64,000 nt of DNA from Atrina japonica (lineage: Eukaryota > Mollusca > Bivalvia > Pterioida > Pinnidae). The stretch covers positions 381,001 through 445,000 of the forward strand of contig BROG01000110.1 in assembly GCA_030159075.1 (NCBI GenBank), read 5' to 3'. Under the pieces are notes generated by a model that saw nothing but the letters and a program-made list of their open reading frames with translations, was not told where the DNA came from and ran no database searches. Position 1 is the stretch's first letter; each line of letters starts with the position of its first letter. This document shows positions 1-12,200 of the stretch, piece by piece. The position numbers and the translations under genes are program-made.

Positions 1-283
1 CATAATTGATATCAGTTGTGAGAATATCAAATGGTTTGCGTGTTAAAGTAGTTTTTCATTCGAGGAAGTATATCGCCTGGATTAAACAATTTTAATTTTG
101 GCAATGCTTTCAATGGAAATCATTTACAAACTAATTAGAATTATTTTATCGTTCTCTCCACATTATTTATATGACTTTCAATTTCTATTATCAGTTTGAT
201 GGATCGCAGCTCGTGCTGTTGACATTTGATAATTCAAGGTGAATCATGTTGTTTCAGTAAAGTGCTGAGTAATGTTCCATTTC

Positions 284-526
284 CTGGTGTTAGTAGTGGT
301 AAGAGCATCGTGCTTTGAACCACGAAGTGTCACAAATTCTGGTCAGCGCAGGTTCGAGCCCTGTAAAAACCTAAGCTAAATTTTGTGAGAAGGTTTGCTA
401 GTTTGCCAGTTTACTTGTGAAAGGCCGGATGATCTTCCCGGGTACATTGTAACCGGGTCTTACTCCTCCACCATTAAAAAATGGCCGCCGCCATATTACT
501 GAAAAATTGTTGATTGTGGCGAAAAT
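284..526 (+). mobile_element. tRNA-derived SINE, family A (near full length)
   Basis: The 5' part looks like a tRNA: an A-box-like stretch TAGTAGTGGTAAGAGC at about 291-306 and a B-box GGTTCGAGCCC at 351-361, as in an internal RNA polymerase III promoter. The anticodon-arm region is relaxed and there is no usable acceptor stem, so this is a retroposon and not a tRNA gene. The 3' body (about 395-526) has the landmarks GCCAGTTTACTTG, CATTGTAACCGGGT and GGCCGCCGCCATATTACTG. The same body recurs, diverged, near 21.5 kb and 33.0 kb (minus strand) and 34.7 kb and 51.3 kb (plus strand). That dispersal supports a repeat family. The exact ends are uncertain. Confidence 0.7.
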
Positions 527-1818
527 TCAAAAATTCCTAGTGTTCGTGTTAGATGAAGATGCATATGCCAGAAGTCGGTCAAATGGCATGATAACGTCCC
601 CGATAAGGTATATAAGTTTTACTGCTAGAATTTTATTCCGGTGGACATATGTGTAAAATGTTTTATGCTTGACATTAATTTCCAGAATGATTGGCAAATC
701 CTACGCATTTATATCATTATATTTTGTTATGTAAAATTCCATGAAAGAAAATCGTTTACATTTAATATCAAGATAGCCTTTTTTATCTATTTTCATCAGT
801 CACGATTGTCGTGTTGCTAGAAAAATGAAATACCAACTAATGTCAGAATAAAGGATAATAGATAAATATGAAACAAGGTTATCTGATGTCCAAATGTAAT
901 GCATATGTATTTTGTTGTACTGTAAACTTGGCTTGCTTAGCCAATAAAATTTCAGTATTTGCCAAAGCTAAGTAAGGGGTTACTTTAATATGGGGGATTC
1001 TAATAAATTTTCCATAGTTCAAGGAACTGATTATTTTCAAATTCAATGAATGGTTCAGTCTCAGATCAGCCATTACTTCAAAGTTTGGCTTCCTATCTAC
1101 AGACAAGTCCTTGTCGCAGACTAAGGGATTATGCAAAGTTGAATTCAATGGATAAAATATATAAATGCTATGTTCCGTATCTTCAGAAAAGTACACATCA
1201 TAATATATTTAAAACCAATGGATGAAGTAAATAAAGTAAATGTTACCGATAAAGCAGGAGAAAATAAAAGGAGATCCCGAATGCGCAGTTATTAAGTTCG
1301 CTAGCCAATTTTCCTCATAAATGCCAATGGCCTATTAGTTTAGACTTTATCCAATGGTGTCATGTTGACGATTTACATGTTGGTGGGTTCAAAACGGTGC
1401 CCATAATCTGTTAACAATATTGTCTATCTGAATGTATCAAACGTTAAGAATAAGATCTTTATCAATTGTTTGTATAAGAGTACGCAAACGTTTTACAGTA
1501 CATATTTCTCATAAAAGGTAAATTACAAAGTTTACCATCCATGAAATATAATGCGGATTGCAAAATTATTGAATGCATAATTTACGCGCCTTCGTCAATT
1601 TCTTTATCTAATTACATTGATTGCTCGAGTTTTTCATTACCACTCAATACGTCAACAATAACTTATATCTTTAATATTATAATTATAATGTTCTATATAT
1701 ATATATATATTAGTGATTGGATATAATGATACATATTTTAACCAACACCACTTTGATTCTACACATAAATACACTGAAGTTGATATAAAAAAGAATTTCT
1801 AATAGAAAATATATTTTA
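527..1818. other. Gene-less AT-rich interval
   Basis: No conserved coding motif, RNA gene or well-formed repeat is visible. The open frames here are short, low-complexity and lack codon structure. Confidence 0.5.
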
Positions 1819-2425
1819 ATGTTCGGAGATGTGATCTTTTAACAAACTGTTGGCATTCCTACGGGAACCAATTATGCCCCTTTATTGACTGACGTTTCCC
1901 TTTATTTATACAAAGAAGACTTCATTCAGAAACTAAAAAGCTAGCGGTGTCTTTTAATTCCACATTTAGATATATCGACGACGTTTAGTCAATTAATAAT
2001 GACAATTTCATATGTATGTCAATGCGATATATCCGAGCGAACTAGAAATTAAAAGATACAACAGAATCAAGCACGCATGCTTCATACTTATACGTTTTAC
2101 TTGCTATAGACACAGACGGGAAATTGGCAAGTAAGCAATACGGCAAAGGCGACGATTTCGGCTTTCCTATCGTAAATTGCCCACATTTAAATAGTAATAT
2201 CCAACAGTCACCTCCATATGGAGTTTATATTTCACAAATGATCCGATATGCCAGGGTTTGTTCAACATATAAATATTTTATATACAGATGTAAACTACTC
2301 ACTGACAAATTATTGACACAGGGATATCGAAAGCCGCGTTTGATGCCAAGGTTCAGCAAATATTACGGTCGGCATAATAGTCTTGTTTGCGATTACTCTG
2401 TTGCATTAAGTAAAATGTTGAGTTG
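1819..2425 (+). pseudogene. Reverse-transcriptase fragment of a retroelement, broken
   Basis: Conceptual translation gives ordered reverse-transcriptase landmarks across two frames. Frame 1 (1819-1944) carries the GIPTGTNYAPLL motif, matching the usual GIPMGxxxAPLLA region, with a stop at 1840 and another at about 1942. Frame 3 then carries the catalytic FRYIDDV box at 1965-1985, followed at once by a stop. The same frame continues through the thumb-like region (YGVYISQMIRYARVCS, then a KYYGRH segment) to about 2425. The active-site Asp pair is present, but at least one frameshift and three stops mean no functional protein. It is a 3' portion only: no endonuclease, gag or terminal repeats are seen nearby. 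The RT class (Penelope-like or other non-LTR) cannot be settled here. Confidence 0.82.
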
Positions 2426-2618
2426 CTTTTTCGTTGGCGGTTGTCGAGGCGTCTGTATCAATTGTGACGAAACTTTGTTCCTCACGTATTTCATTTGAAT
2501 TTGATTGTGGACTCACGGTGAGTGTGACCGGTCAACAGGGGATGCTTACTCGTCCATGGCACCAGGGGAAAACCCAATGGCTCAAGGGTTCTTTAGGAAC
2601 ATCATATAACTAACGCTG

Positions 2619-2620
<2 letters not shown>

Positions 2621-2680
<60 letters not shown>
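2621..2680. repeat. (CA)n/(TA)n microsatellite at a SINE tail
   Basis: A run of about 24 CA units passes into a short TA run and directly abuts the tail of the minus-strand SINE at 2681. Simple repeats growing at SINE tails are common. Confidence 0.95.
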
Positions 2681-4051
<1,371 letters not shown>

Positions 4052-4118
4052 TTACTACTACTGCCTCTACTACTACTACTACTACTACTACTACATGTAC
4101 TGCAGTAATTTCTTTTAA

Positions 4119-4161
<43 letters not shown>

Positions 4162-4165
4162 GCTA
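4052..4165. repeat. (TAC)n trinucleotide repeat, interrupted
   Basis: Two blocks of TAC/ACT trinucleotides (4052-4092 and 4119-4161) are split by about 26 bp of unique sequence. The serine-rich reverse-strand frame over it is a by-product of the repeat. Confidence 0.95.
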
Positions 4166-4495
4166 CTTCTACGACTATTTCGTCTTGTTCTTACAGCTAT
4201 TAACAACAACAACAACAAGGTTCCTGGAACCATCCTACATGTAATTAAGTTGGGAATTGATTTCGAAAAAGAGCATAAAGTGGGTGCAAGTTTTGAATTT
4301 TGAAATTTTAAACATCCCTGTAAATTCAAGATACATGATGTCAAGAAATACGGGCACATTGTATTTTGATACAGTTTGAAGTGAGATTAAATGTGTTGTA
4401 AATCGCACTATATCTGGATATTCTTATTATAAAAAAAAACATTGCTGCATAGAGTCGTGTAATCGTATCTTGTTTTAAGAACTCGACATCAGAGA

Positions 4496-4500
<5 letters not shown>

Positions 4501-4581
<81 letters not shown>
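4501..4581. repeat. (AG)n microsatellite, about 80 bp
   Basis: Pure AG dinucleotide run followed by short ACAT repeats. Confidence 0.97.
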
Positions 4582-4582
<1 letters not shown>

Positions 4583-5681
4583 GCACATACATACATACAT
4601 GATACATACTCGCACACACTAAAACTTTCTATAAACTTCTATAAATTTGATAAATTAAATCACATTTTTACTCCATCACAGGTGAACTTACGATAGTCGG
4701 CAGCTAGATGGAATGACAATTGTGTGACCTAATTAACATTCATTGTACATAGTAAAATAATACATAAGTATGCAAATATGTACCTAACATGATCCTACGT
4801 ATCGTCCAATCCATGTTAATTGAAAAAGACAAACTGACAAACGCGTGACAAGTAAAAAAATATATTGCTGAACGTGTAGTAGTCGACTTATGTGGCTTTG
4901 ATGTACTCCCCCGCTAAATTTTACTGCTTTGATTATGTTTAAAACGAATACTACAGAGACTGAATCCATTTCAAACGTTGTTTACATGTATCTTACAGCA
5001 AGGGATTAAAGTCAAATCACTCATCCTTGAAATCTCTAGGGCACTTGCACGTTTCGCTGTTATTTGCGTATCGTAAAATTTCTACTGTAACAGGTAAAAT
5101 TTGACAATCTCGTGAGGATAAATTGAATGTAGAAATGGGTCTTATCTTTTGTTACACAAATCTTAAAACATTTTCATTTATCATTTCATTGAAATATTGG
5201 CTTTCGATTGATTTATATTTCAATATGTCGTTTCTTTCCAAACTCGTATGGCGATATGATAATAAAATGTCTTTGCAGAATAATAAAAATCCCCGAAATG
5301 TTGTTAAACTCTCAAGCATATCTAACAACATTTAAAAACATGGCTCATGGCCGATCAAATAGCAAAAACACCTGTTAGCATACTTCTATAATGCTTAAAT
5401 AAAATAAAGGATGTAACGGAAATTTTCAACAAATCGATCACATTTTGGGGGGCATCATATCCAAAAGTGTGATCAAGAGGTATTCATGTTTAATGCAGAA
5501 TATTAGAATTCAACTCGTGACATCGTCAGAAAAAATACATAGAAATATACTATAGCCTATACTTTTATAAAGATCAAATTTCTTGTCCCGTACAAAATAT
5601 GACGCAGAATGCCACGTAGAATTTTATTCTTAAAATATGCATACTATCTATAAATCAATTATTTTACAATACAGATACAAT
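4582..5681. other. Gene-less AT-rich interval
   Basis: I see no coding or RNA feature. Short open frames lack any recognisable motif. Confidence 0.45.
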
Positions 5682-5880
5682 ACTATAGAATCATTATAAC
5701 CTGTGTGAAGTATTGTACCACTTTGTATATCATTTGAAACTATAGAATCATAAATAGTATAACTTTTGCTGTATTGTATCACTTTGTATATATAATCATT
5801 AACTATAGAATCATAAACAATATAACTCGTGTTCTTTTACCATTTTGTATATAATATTACTCAGCATAATATCATAGGAA
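5682..5880. repeat. Degenerate tandem repeat, about 57-63 bp unit
   Basis: The landmark ACTATAGAATCAT recurs at 5682, 5739 and 5802. Each is followed by a related stretch ending in a CACTTTGTATAT-like block. A fourth, more decayed unit runs to about 5880. Confidence 0.75.
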
Positions 5881-6994
5881 GAAAAGTTCTTCAACATATT
5901 AACCAATGACGACAAAGATATTTTTATATTATGTTAATTACTTTTACATGATCATTTTCCTTAATGTTTATCTAAATTCTTACATGTTCTCTAAAATGTG
6001 TATCACATCACCTAGTGTAAATGCTTTTGACGTTTAAAATATGTATAAGACACATTTTTCATAATAAAGAATATAGATGTATGATTTTTTCGTTTCATCT
6101 TATTAAAAAAATATTCAAGTAATTTTCCCTTCGCTTTTATTCTTTTGTATTTGTCAAATTGCTTATTTTTATAATCTCATGTTGCCCCCCCCCCCCCACA
6201 CACACACCTGTGGGCCCATTGATGGGAATAAAATACTCTATTCATTTTATTTTATATAGTAAAATGTATCAAGTCGATGATATCCACAGAACAATTTAGT
6301 TAAAACGTTTGAATGAAATAAAACTTCTAGTAAATGCAATAAATTGTAACTGTTTGTATACACTGGATGGAAAATAGTACATATTATTTGACAAAGACAA
6401 ACCTGATATTTTGTCATGGTTTATTTTTAATACTAGAATTAGACAAGAGAAAAACCAGCGTTATACATTCTCATAGATGTGCAATCGTCCTTATGGCATG
6501 ATATGTAAAAAGGAAACTATTAATTCGCTGCATTTACTCTTCCAGTGTCGATAGCTTACTAACGTCTCCTCTTACGATCGCGGAACATTATATAGACAGA
6601 TATAAATAGAATTAGGGGAAATTTACACAAAAACAGACATCGTTACCAACAGTTGCTTACAACAAATAATTTCTTCCGCCAGATTGCAGGTTTTAGCCTT
6701 GACTTATGTTTTATAGCGATCATGTGTATTGATGCGTGTCGTGTTAACCACATTGTATGATTAGACAATCTACCAAACATCATACTGTAAACATCTTTTT
6801 TCGATTTGTTATATCTTATGTACAGACCAGTATGTACTGATGGTAATGTGTTACAAACACCTAATGGTAATGAAACTGAAATAATAAATGAAAAGAATAC
6901 TTCACATATCTTTGTTCAATTCCTCGATGAAATATGCTTATTTCTTTTTTTTTACCAAAAAAAAAAAAAAAAATAGAAAGGAAGATAGATTACT
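5881..6994. other. Gene-less AT-rich interval with a poly-C tract
   Basis: No gene seen. A run of 13 C residues lies at 6185-6197, followed by a few CA units, and an A-rich run lies at about 6957-6973. Confidence 0.45.
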
Positions 6995-6997
6995 TAG

Positions 6998-7028
<31 letters not shown>

Positions 7029-7075
7029 GATAGATAGATAGACAGATAGATAGATAGACAGATAGACAGACGGAC
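6995..7075. repeat. (GATA)n tetranucleotide microsatellite
   Basis: GATA/GACA units with a few interruptions. The reverse-strand open frame over it (repeated Ser-Ile-Tyr-Leu) is a shadow of the repeat. Confidence 0.95.
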
Positions 7076-7782
7076 ATGTAGATAGATGTAGTTGTTTGTA
7101 ACTTAGCTGCAATTGATTTTGCACAATGTACGATATTTTTAAAACATCTAAACTGTGTGTCATTACTTTCCGGAAACATTTATAATATGTCCTGTTTACC
7201 TCCCACTATTAGTAAATTAAGTATTTTTTTTTAAGTTTTAAGATTTTATTATTATCATTCAATTTTCCTGTTCGTTCAGGCGGAGTTGTATCAGATGGAG
7301 ACGGTAGTGGCCGCTCATTCACAAAATTTATTCCCACGTTTGCCCTTGTTAACTTCGATAATTATGAAACTTTGATTGATTGTTGTGAATAAGCACTATT
7401 TATCAGGTAATTTACTGTTTAATCATCACGAATATTTCCAATGTAAATTTTTGATTGATCTTGTACATGGAAATCGTAGAAGTAAAATGTCGAAATTTAC
7501 AGTCAAGAGAAAACCCTCATAAAATGGAAATAAAAATCTAATCTAAAATTTAAATCTAATTGAGGTTACTTAGTGATTTTTAACGTAAAGCTTTATAAAC
7601 TCTTGCGTTATTGTGATCGTCTGAGTGACCCAAATGTCATTTTCACGACGATGACATTCGGCGGTAGAAAGCTATACCGAGGCTGCAGTTCTACACACAT
7701 AAATGTGATGTATACAAAGTGTACAAGGCGAATGTAGCCGATAAATGATACAGACTATTTCGACTTTCGTGTCTGACAATTT

Positions 7783-8225
7783 TGTTTAACCTCCATGATT
7801 GCAGTAGATACTGTACCAACGTGCAAACTGTCATGTTGTAAATTTTGAATTTACTGGGTGGGTGTCAATACAAAACTTACAACATGACAATTGTATTTAC
7901 ACCCACCAAGTAAATTCAAAATTTACAACATGACACAAACCTTACATACATATACAAGCTGGATTCTCGAGTATCAGAATTAAACTCGTCTGCTAGTCAC
8001 AATATCTAAAACAAATGATATTAAAGTTTGTCTTCATTGATGAACTGGTCAATTTGAAACCTGTTAAGCCTCCATGATTGCAGTAGATACTGTACCAACG
8101 TGCAAACGTTAAATACTTATACAAGCTGGATTCTCGAGTATCAGAATTAAATTCGTCTGCTAGTCACAAGTTCTAAAACAAATGATATTAAAGTCTTCCT
8201 TTATGAATTGGTCAATTTAATATCC
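7783..8225. repeat. Local tandem duplication (about 165 bp), one copy interrupted by an inserted element
   Basis: Copy A (7783-8061) and copy B (8062-8225) share, in order, CTCCATGATTGCAGTAGATA, then CAACGTGCAAAC, then ACAAGCTGGATTCTCGAGTA, then AAACAAATGATATTAAAGT, then a GGTCAATTT block. Copy A is about 110 bp longer only because of the hairpin element at 7829-7935. No open reading frame is shared, so the duplicated unit looks non-coding. Confidence 0.9.
7829..7935. mobile_element. 107-bp hairpin MITE with 5-bp target-site duplication
   Basis: The element starts TGTCATGTTGTAAATTTTG and ends with the inverse complement ...ACAACATGACA. Arms of about 44 bp (7830-7873 and 7891-7934) match with only two mismatches around a 17-nt loop. 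It is flanked by CAAAC (7824-7828 and 7936-7940). The paralogous copy B of the surrounding duplication has a single CAAAC and no insert, which gives a natural empty site. A 5-bp duplication is compatible with, but does not prove, Transib-type cut-and-paste mobilisation. There is no coding capacity. Confidence 0.88.
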
Positions 8226-8383
8226 GTGTTTTTTCTGTAGAATATATACATACAGGCAGGGAAAAGGGGAATGCTGTCCAGAGGAATCAGCAAACTGGAA
8301 AGCTGAATAACTTTACTGCTATAGATTCAGTTAAATATTCTAGATTACAAGCTTTGCGTTTTCAGTACTTTCAGTACTTTGAT

Positions 8384-8612
8384 TCTATACCTTTTGGTTG
8401 TGGTTGAATTTGTTATTTTTCTTTGCTTAACATCCATGGTTAACATTGTTATTTCCCTTTGTCTAACCTATCATTTGGGGTTGATTTTATTATTTTTCAT
8501 TGCTAAATCTTTCGCTTGTTCTTAAGTCTGAATTTTCGATGATAATTTTTCGCTTGGGTTTGAGTTTGTGATTTTTGCATACCAAACCTTTCGCTTGGGG
8601 TTGATTTTTGTA
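8384..8612. repeat. Degenerate tandem repeat, about 55-60 bp unit
   Basis: Four or so diverged units share a core like CTTTCGCTTGGGGTTGATTT followed by TTATTTTTC-type T-rich sequence and a GCTAAAC-like block. The units are too diverged for exact borders. Confidence 0.65.
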
Positions 8613-9240
8613 TATGACAGAAAATGTATCATCATCATTATCCTAATAGCAAAAGTGAGCTATACTCGCTATACTTACAATAGTGATATCATGATGTTGG
8701 AATCGACAGAACAAATTTGAATTGTGAAGTAACTACAACAAAACATTAAAATACTAGGTCATAATATCTTGATACCACATTTGTCCGTATCACTAGAAGG
8801 GCTACTCTCTCCTGCTCTAGTTTTATTTCTGAGATAAGCGTTTATACTTACTCTTGCTTTATCTACCCATCTTAAACGATAACTTTAACCACAACGACAC
8901 CAAAGGTATGATGTCTCGCAGCCATAAACAACACTCGAGAAAAGTTTAACGCTAAATTAATTAGAATTTAGAAGATAACAGAAGCTTCTTTGCCATAAGC
9001 AAAAATTTCGTCTTTGATATTTATGCCAGTGGATTGACGATTAGATTCTTTTTATTAGGCATTCCTCGCAAGTACTGCGGTCCGTGCTTTATTCGCGTGC
9101 TGTGTTTTAGTGATAAGAAATTAACTGTTGATTTGTGATTTTACTGTAGATGTATAATTACGGATTACTAGTTCTTTTTGTACTGCGTCATTTGCTAACT
9201 CGAGGAAAACAAGAAAGGCGATTTTTTAAAACCAATAAAC

Positions 9241-9283
<43 letters not shown>

Positions 9284-9290
9284 ACACACT
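9241..9290. repeat. (CA)n microsatellite
   Basis: CA dinucleotides with one TA interruption. Confidence 0.95.
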
Positions 9291-12200
9291 TTTATATACT
9301 GTATTGAAATAAATAGATAACACTGCATGTAAATGTTTTGAGTTGATTTGAATAAGTGAAATATTATTATATAAGGTAGAATGGTATGATTAAACGTTAT
9401 GCACTTGTGAATGCTTCCGTTGCATAATTATCAAAGGTAAACTATGACTATGAGTATTTATTTTTCTCTTTGTTTTGTTTTGATTTAATTTACTTGACAA
9501 TATTTTTTTTTTTACAGAAGTACACACTCTTTACACAACCTACGATAACTTGCCTGGATAGCATAAATGTTTACAATAATCAAGTCGAACTGGTATAAAT
9601 ATTGAAGGTTACGAAAATAGTAATTTTACAAGGTATGATAGTAAAGCTTAAGTAACCTATATATTTTATGAAGTACTTTATCTAAATTACAATTCATAAA
9701 TCACCTTGGGACGCAGTAATAAAATCGATCATATATTGCCAGTAAAACAGACAGCAACTGGTAAACAAATACCTGTTTCCAATAACATTATATTTATACC
9801 CGCCAGACGAATAATCTTATGCTTATGAAAGCATATTTGTTTAAGAGGAATCTCAATATCACTTGTCGGGGGAGGAATCATTTATCATTAAATATCGATT
9901 GTTGTGACCTAGATTATCTAAATGATTTGAAATTTTTTCCACACTTTTCTCTGAACAAACACTTGTCTCGAGAGATTTAAAATTGATCCGTAAAACCAAT
10001 ATCAAAGGTTACCGAGGTACTTACCGAGTTTTTTATTTAAATCTCATATTTACATGGGGATAAAACCCGAGAGTTCTAGTGGATTTCTGAAGAAATCGTT
10101 CTTAAAGATTGAAACTTTATTATAGCTGTCAACCTTTTCAGAAATAAGATTTGCTAAACGAGGTTTTTAAACTATTTAGAAAATCCACTGAGACAGAGGA
10201 AAAACATAAATCTGTGGCTATATACTTTTACCATACTATAATCATTTCGGATTTTTGTATTCAAAGTTGTAAAAAATGGTAAATCAAAAAAAAAAAAAAC
10301 CAAAATATGACAAGCCTATCTTAAATTTGAATATTATGTATTAATTTATATATTTACTTATTATTCTTTATTTTGCTATCTACAGTGACATATTGTAAAG
10401 TAAAATTGATATTGGAACTCCTTCAGTAACCGAGATGTGTAGTTCGGACAGGACCTGACATTTCTATTCCTCATCTGACTCAAATGCACTCAGATTACAT
10501 ATACTCACATTCTGCCGGTTTTTCTTTAAATAACCTTTCAGGTTTTTTTTCCGTGTTACATGATTCAACATGAACTCATTGAAATGACAAACTAAATGTA
10601 AAGCAATATTGTCAGAAATTTCACTAAAAGACAATGTGTGCAATATCCATATTTTTCAACAAGTGTTTCATTCTTCCGAGCGCCTATATACTTGAAAATG
10701 ATTTTTATGATAAGAAAGGTTTATGTATAAATCCGTCATCGGCACAAAGCAGTTTTTATCCCGCAGTGTCAATCAAGTCCTTGACGTGTTCAATTTCCGT
10801 ATACGAAACTGATTATACTCTAAAAAATACTAAGAGAGATCCTATTTCAAGTGGAACAATAAAACAATGGTGTTTATTGCTAATACGCATATCATGGTAT
10901 CAATAATCATTAGATTACACTGATTGAGTGATTTTCAATAAAACGGAGAATGTTTTAATTATTTAGTAATGAACCTGTGCAAAGGTGAAATAAATTGTAG
11001 TACGGAATTTTAAGATAACAAAGATTGATGGTAAAGACAATAGATCTAGACCAAAATTTAAAGATATGTATCCTACAAAGAAGAGCTCAACCATTACCTG
11101 ACGTAGTATTTCTTTCCTGTTCATCTAGTGCAAACATTGTGTTCCAGATTCGTTTTAGACAAGTTTATCTTGCATGCATGCGTCACGTCAAAGAAGGAAA
11201 TACAGCTATATGTCATTTTGTGTTAACTCTACTAACAATTTATATTTTTGTTAAAATTTTTATTGGTTAGTATCAGTTAATTTTGCAAATAAAAATCAGG
11301 TCGAATTTTATAAAAAGAGATAATGTAAAAGTGTGTGAACTGTATGCTCTGTCATTATCTTATACCGTACAGACATTTTAGAAATCCTTTTGTAGGACTA
11401 TGTTGATATCTATAGAATGTAACATATTAAACAGTAATGATTAAATGAATATACGTGTGTATTTAAAAAAATTCAATTAAAAATAATCTTAAATGAATAC
11501 AGATATGTGACATTTTGATGGAAACTAGTAGCGTTCCATTTTATAAATTGTTTTTTACATTGAAAAAACATAATAATTTACAAATGTAATTAACAATAAA
11601 AAGAAATAGTTTTACCCCAACCAAATGTCCAAGAAGATCGTTTCTACCAAAAAGACCGCATTAGTTGATTTAGAATTTACTATAAAATATAGATATCATA
11701 CACTTATCATGCTTATCATAAGTTGATTGATTTTAACGGTGACATTTTATTTTTCATCTTGATATAACTTTAGTATCAACAATGAAGTCCCGTAACCGGC
11801 AAGATGTTTCTTGATGATCTAGTCATAAATTTTCAGATTCAAAATTTCAAAAGGATGTGACAGTGAGAACAATTGGATAGGGTTTATGAGAAATGAGGTC
11901 AAAGTCCAACTCGCTCAGCAGCTGCGGTTAAAACAATCAGTAATTGCGTCATTAATGTACTTAAGAAAACACATAGAATAAGTAACAACTTCAAACAGCT
12001 TCTTGATCACTGTGAATGTATAATGGATGAATAGTAAGGTATCAGGAAAGCTGACAAGTGCCCTATTCTCGAACTCTCGAAAACACCCTTAAACGCGTGA
12101 GAATTATATGTAAAATGCTTACTATGAAAAAATATATAGATACTGGCAAAAATGTGTAAGCCATGTATTATAGATTTTATATAAATATTTGAAAATCAAT

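Noticed and set aside
284..526. Functional tRNA genes (also at 2681-2912 and 51633-51893)
   Set aside because: A-box and B-box words are present, but acceptor and anticodon stems do not fold properly and the tRNA-like head is followed by a repeated non-tRNA body. These are SINEs.
2124..2498. 124-residue plus-strand open frame as an intact gene
   Set aside because: It begins without ATG (TTG) and is the tail of a reverse-transcriptase relic with upstream stops and a frameshift, so it is annotated as a pseudogene.
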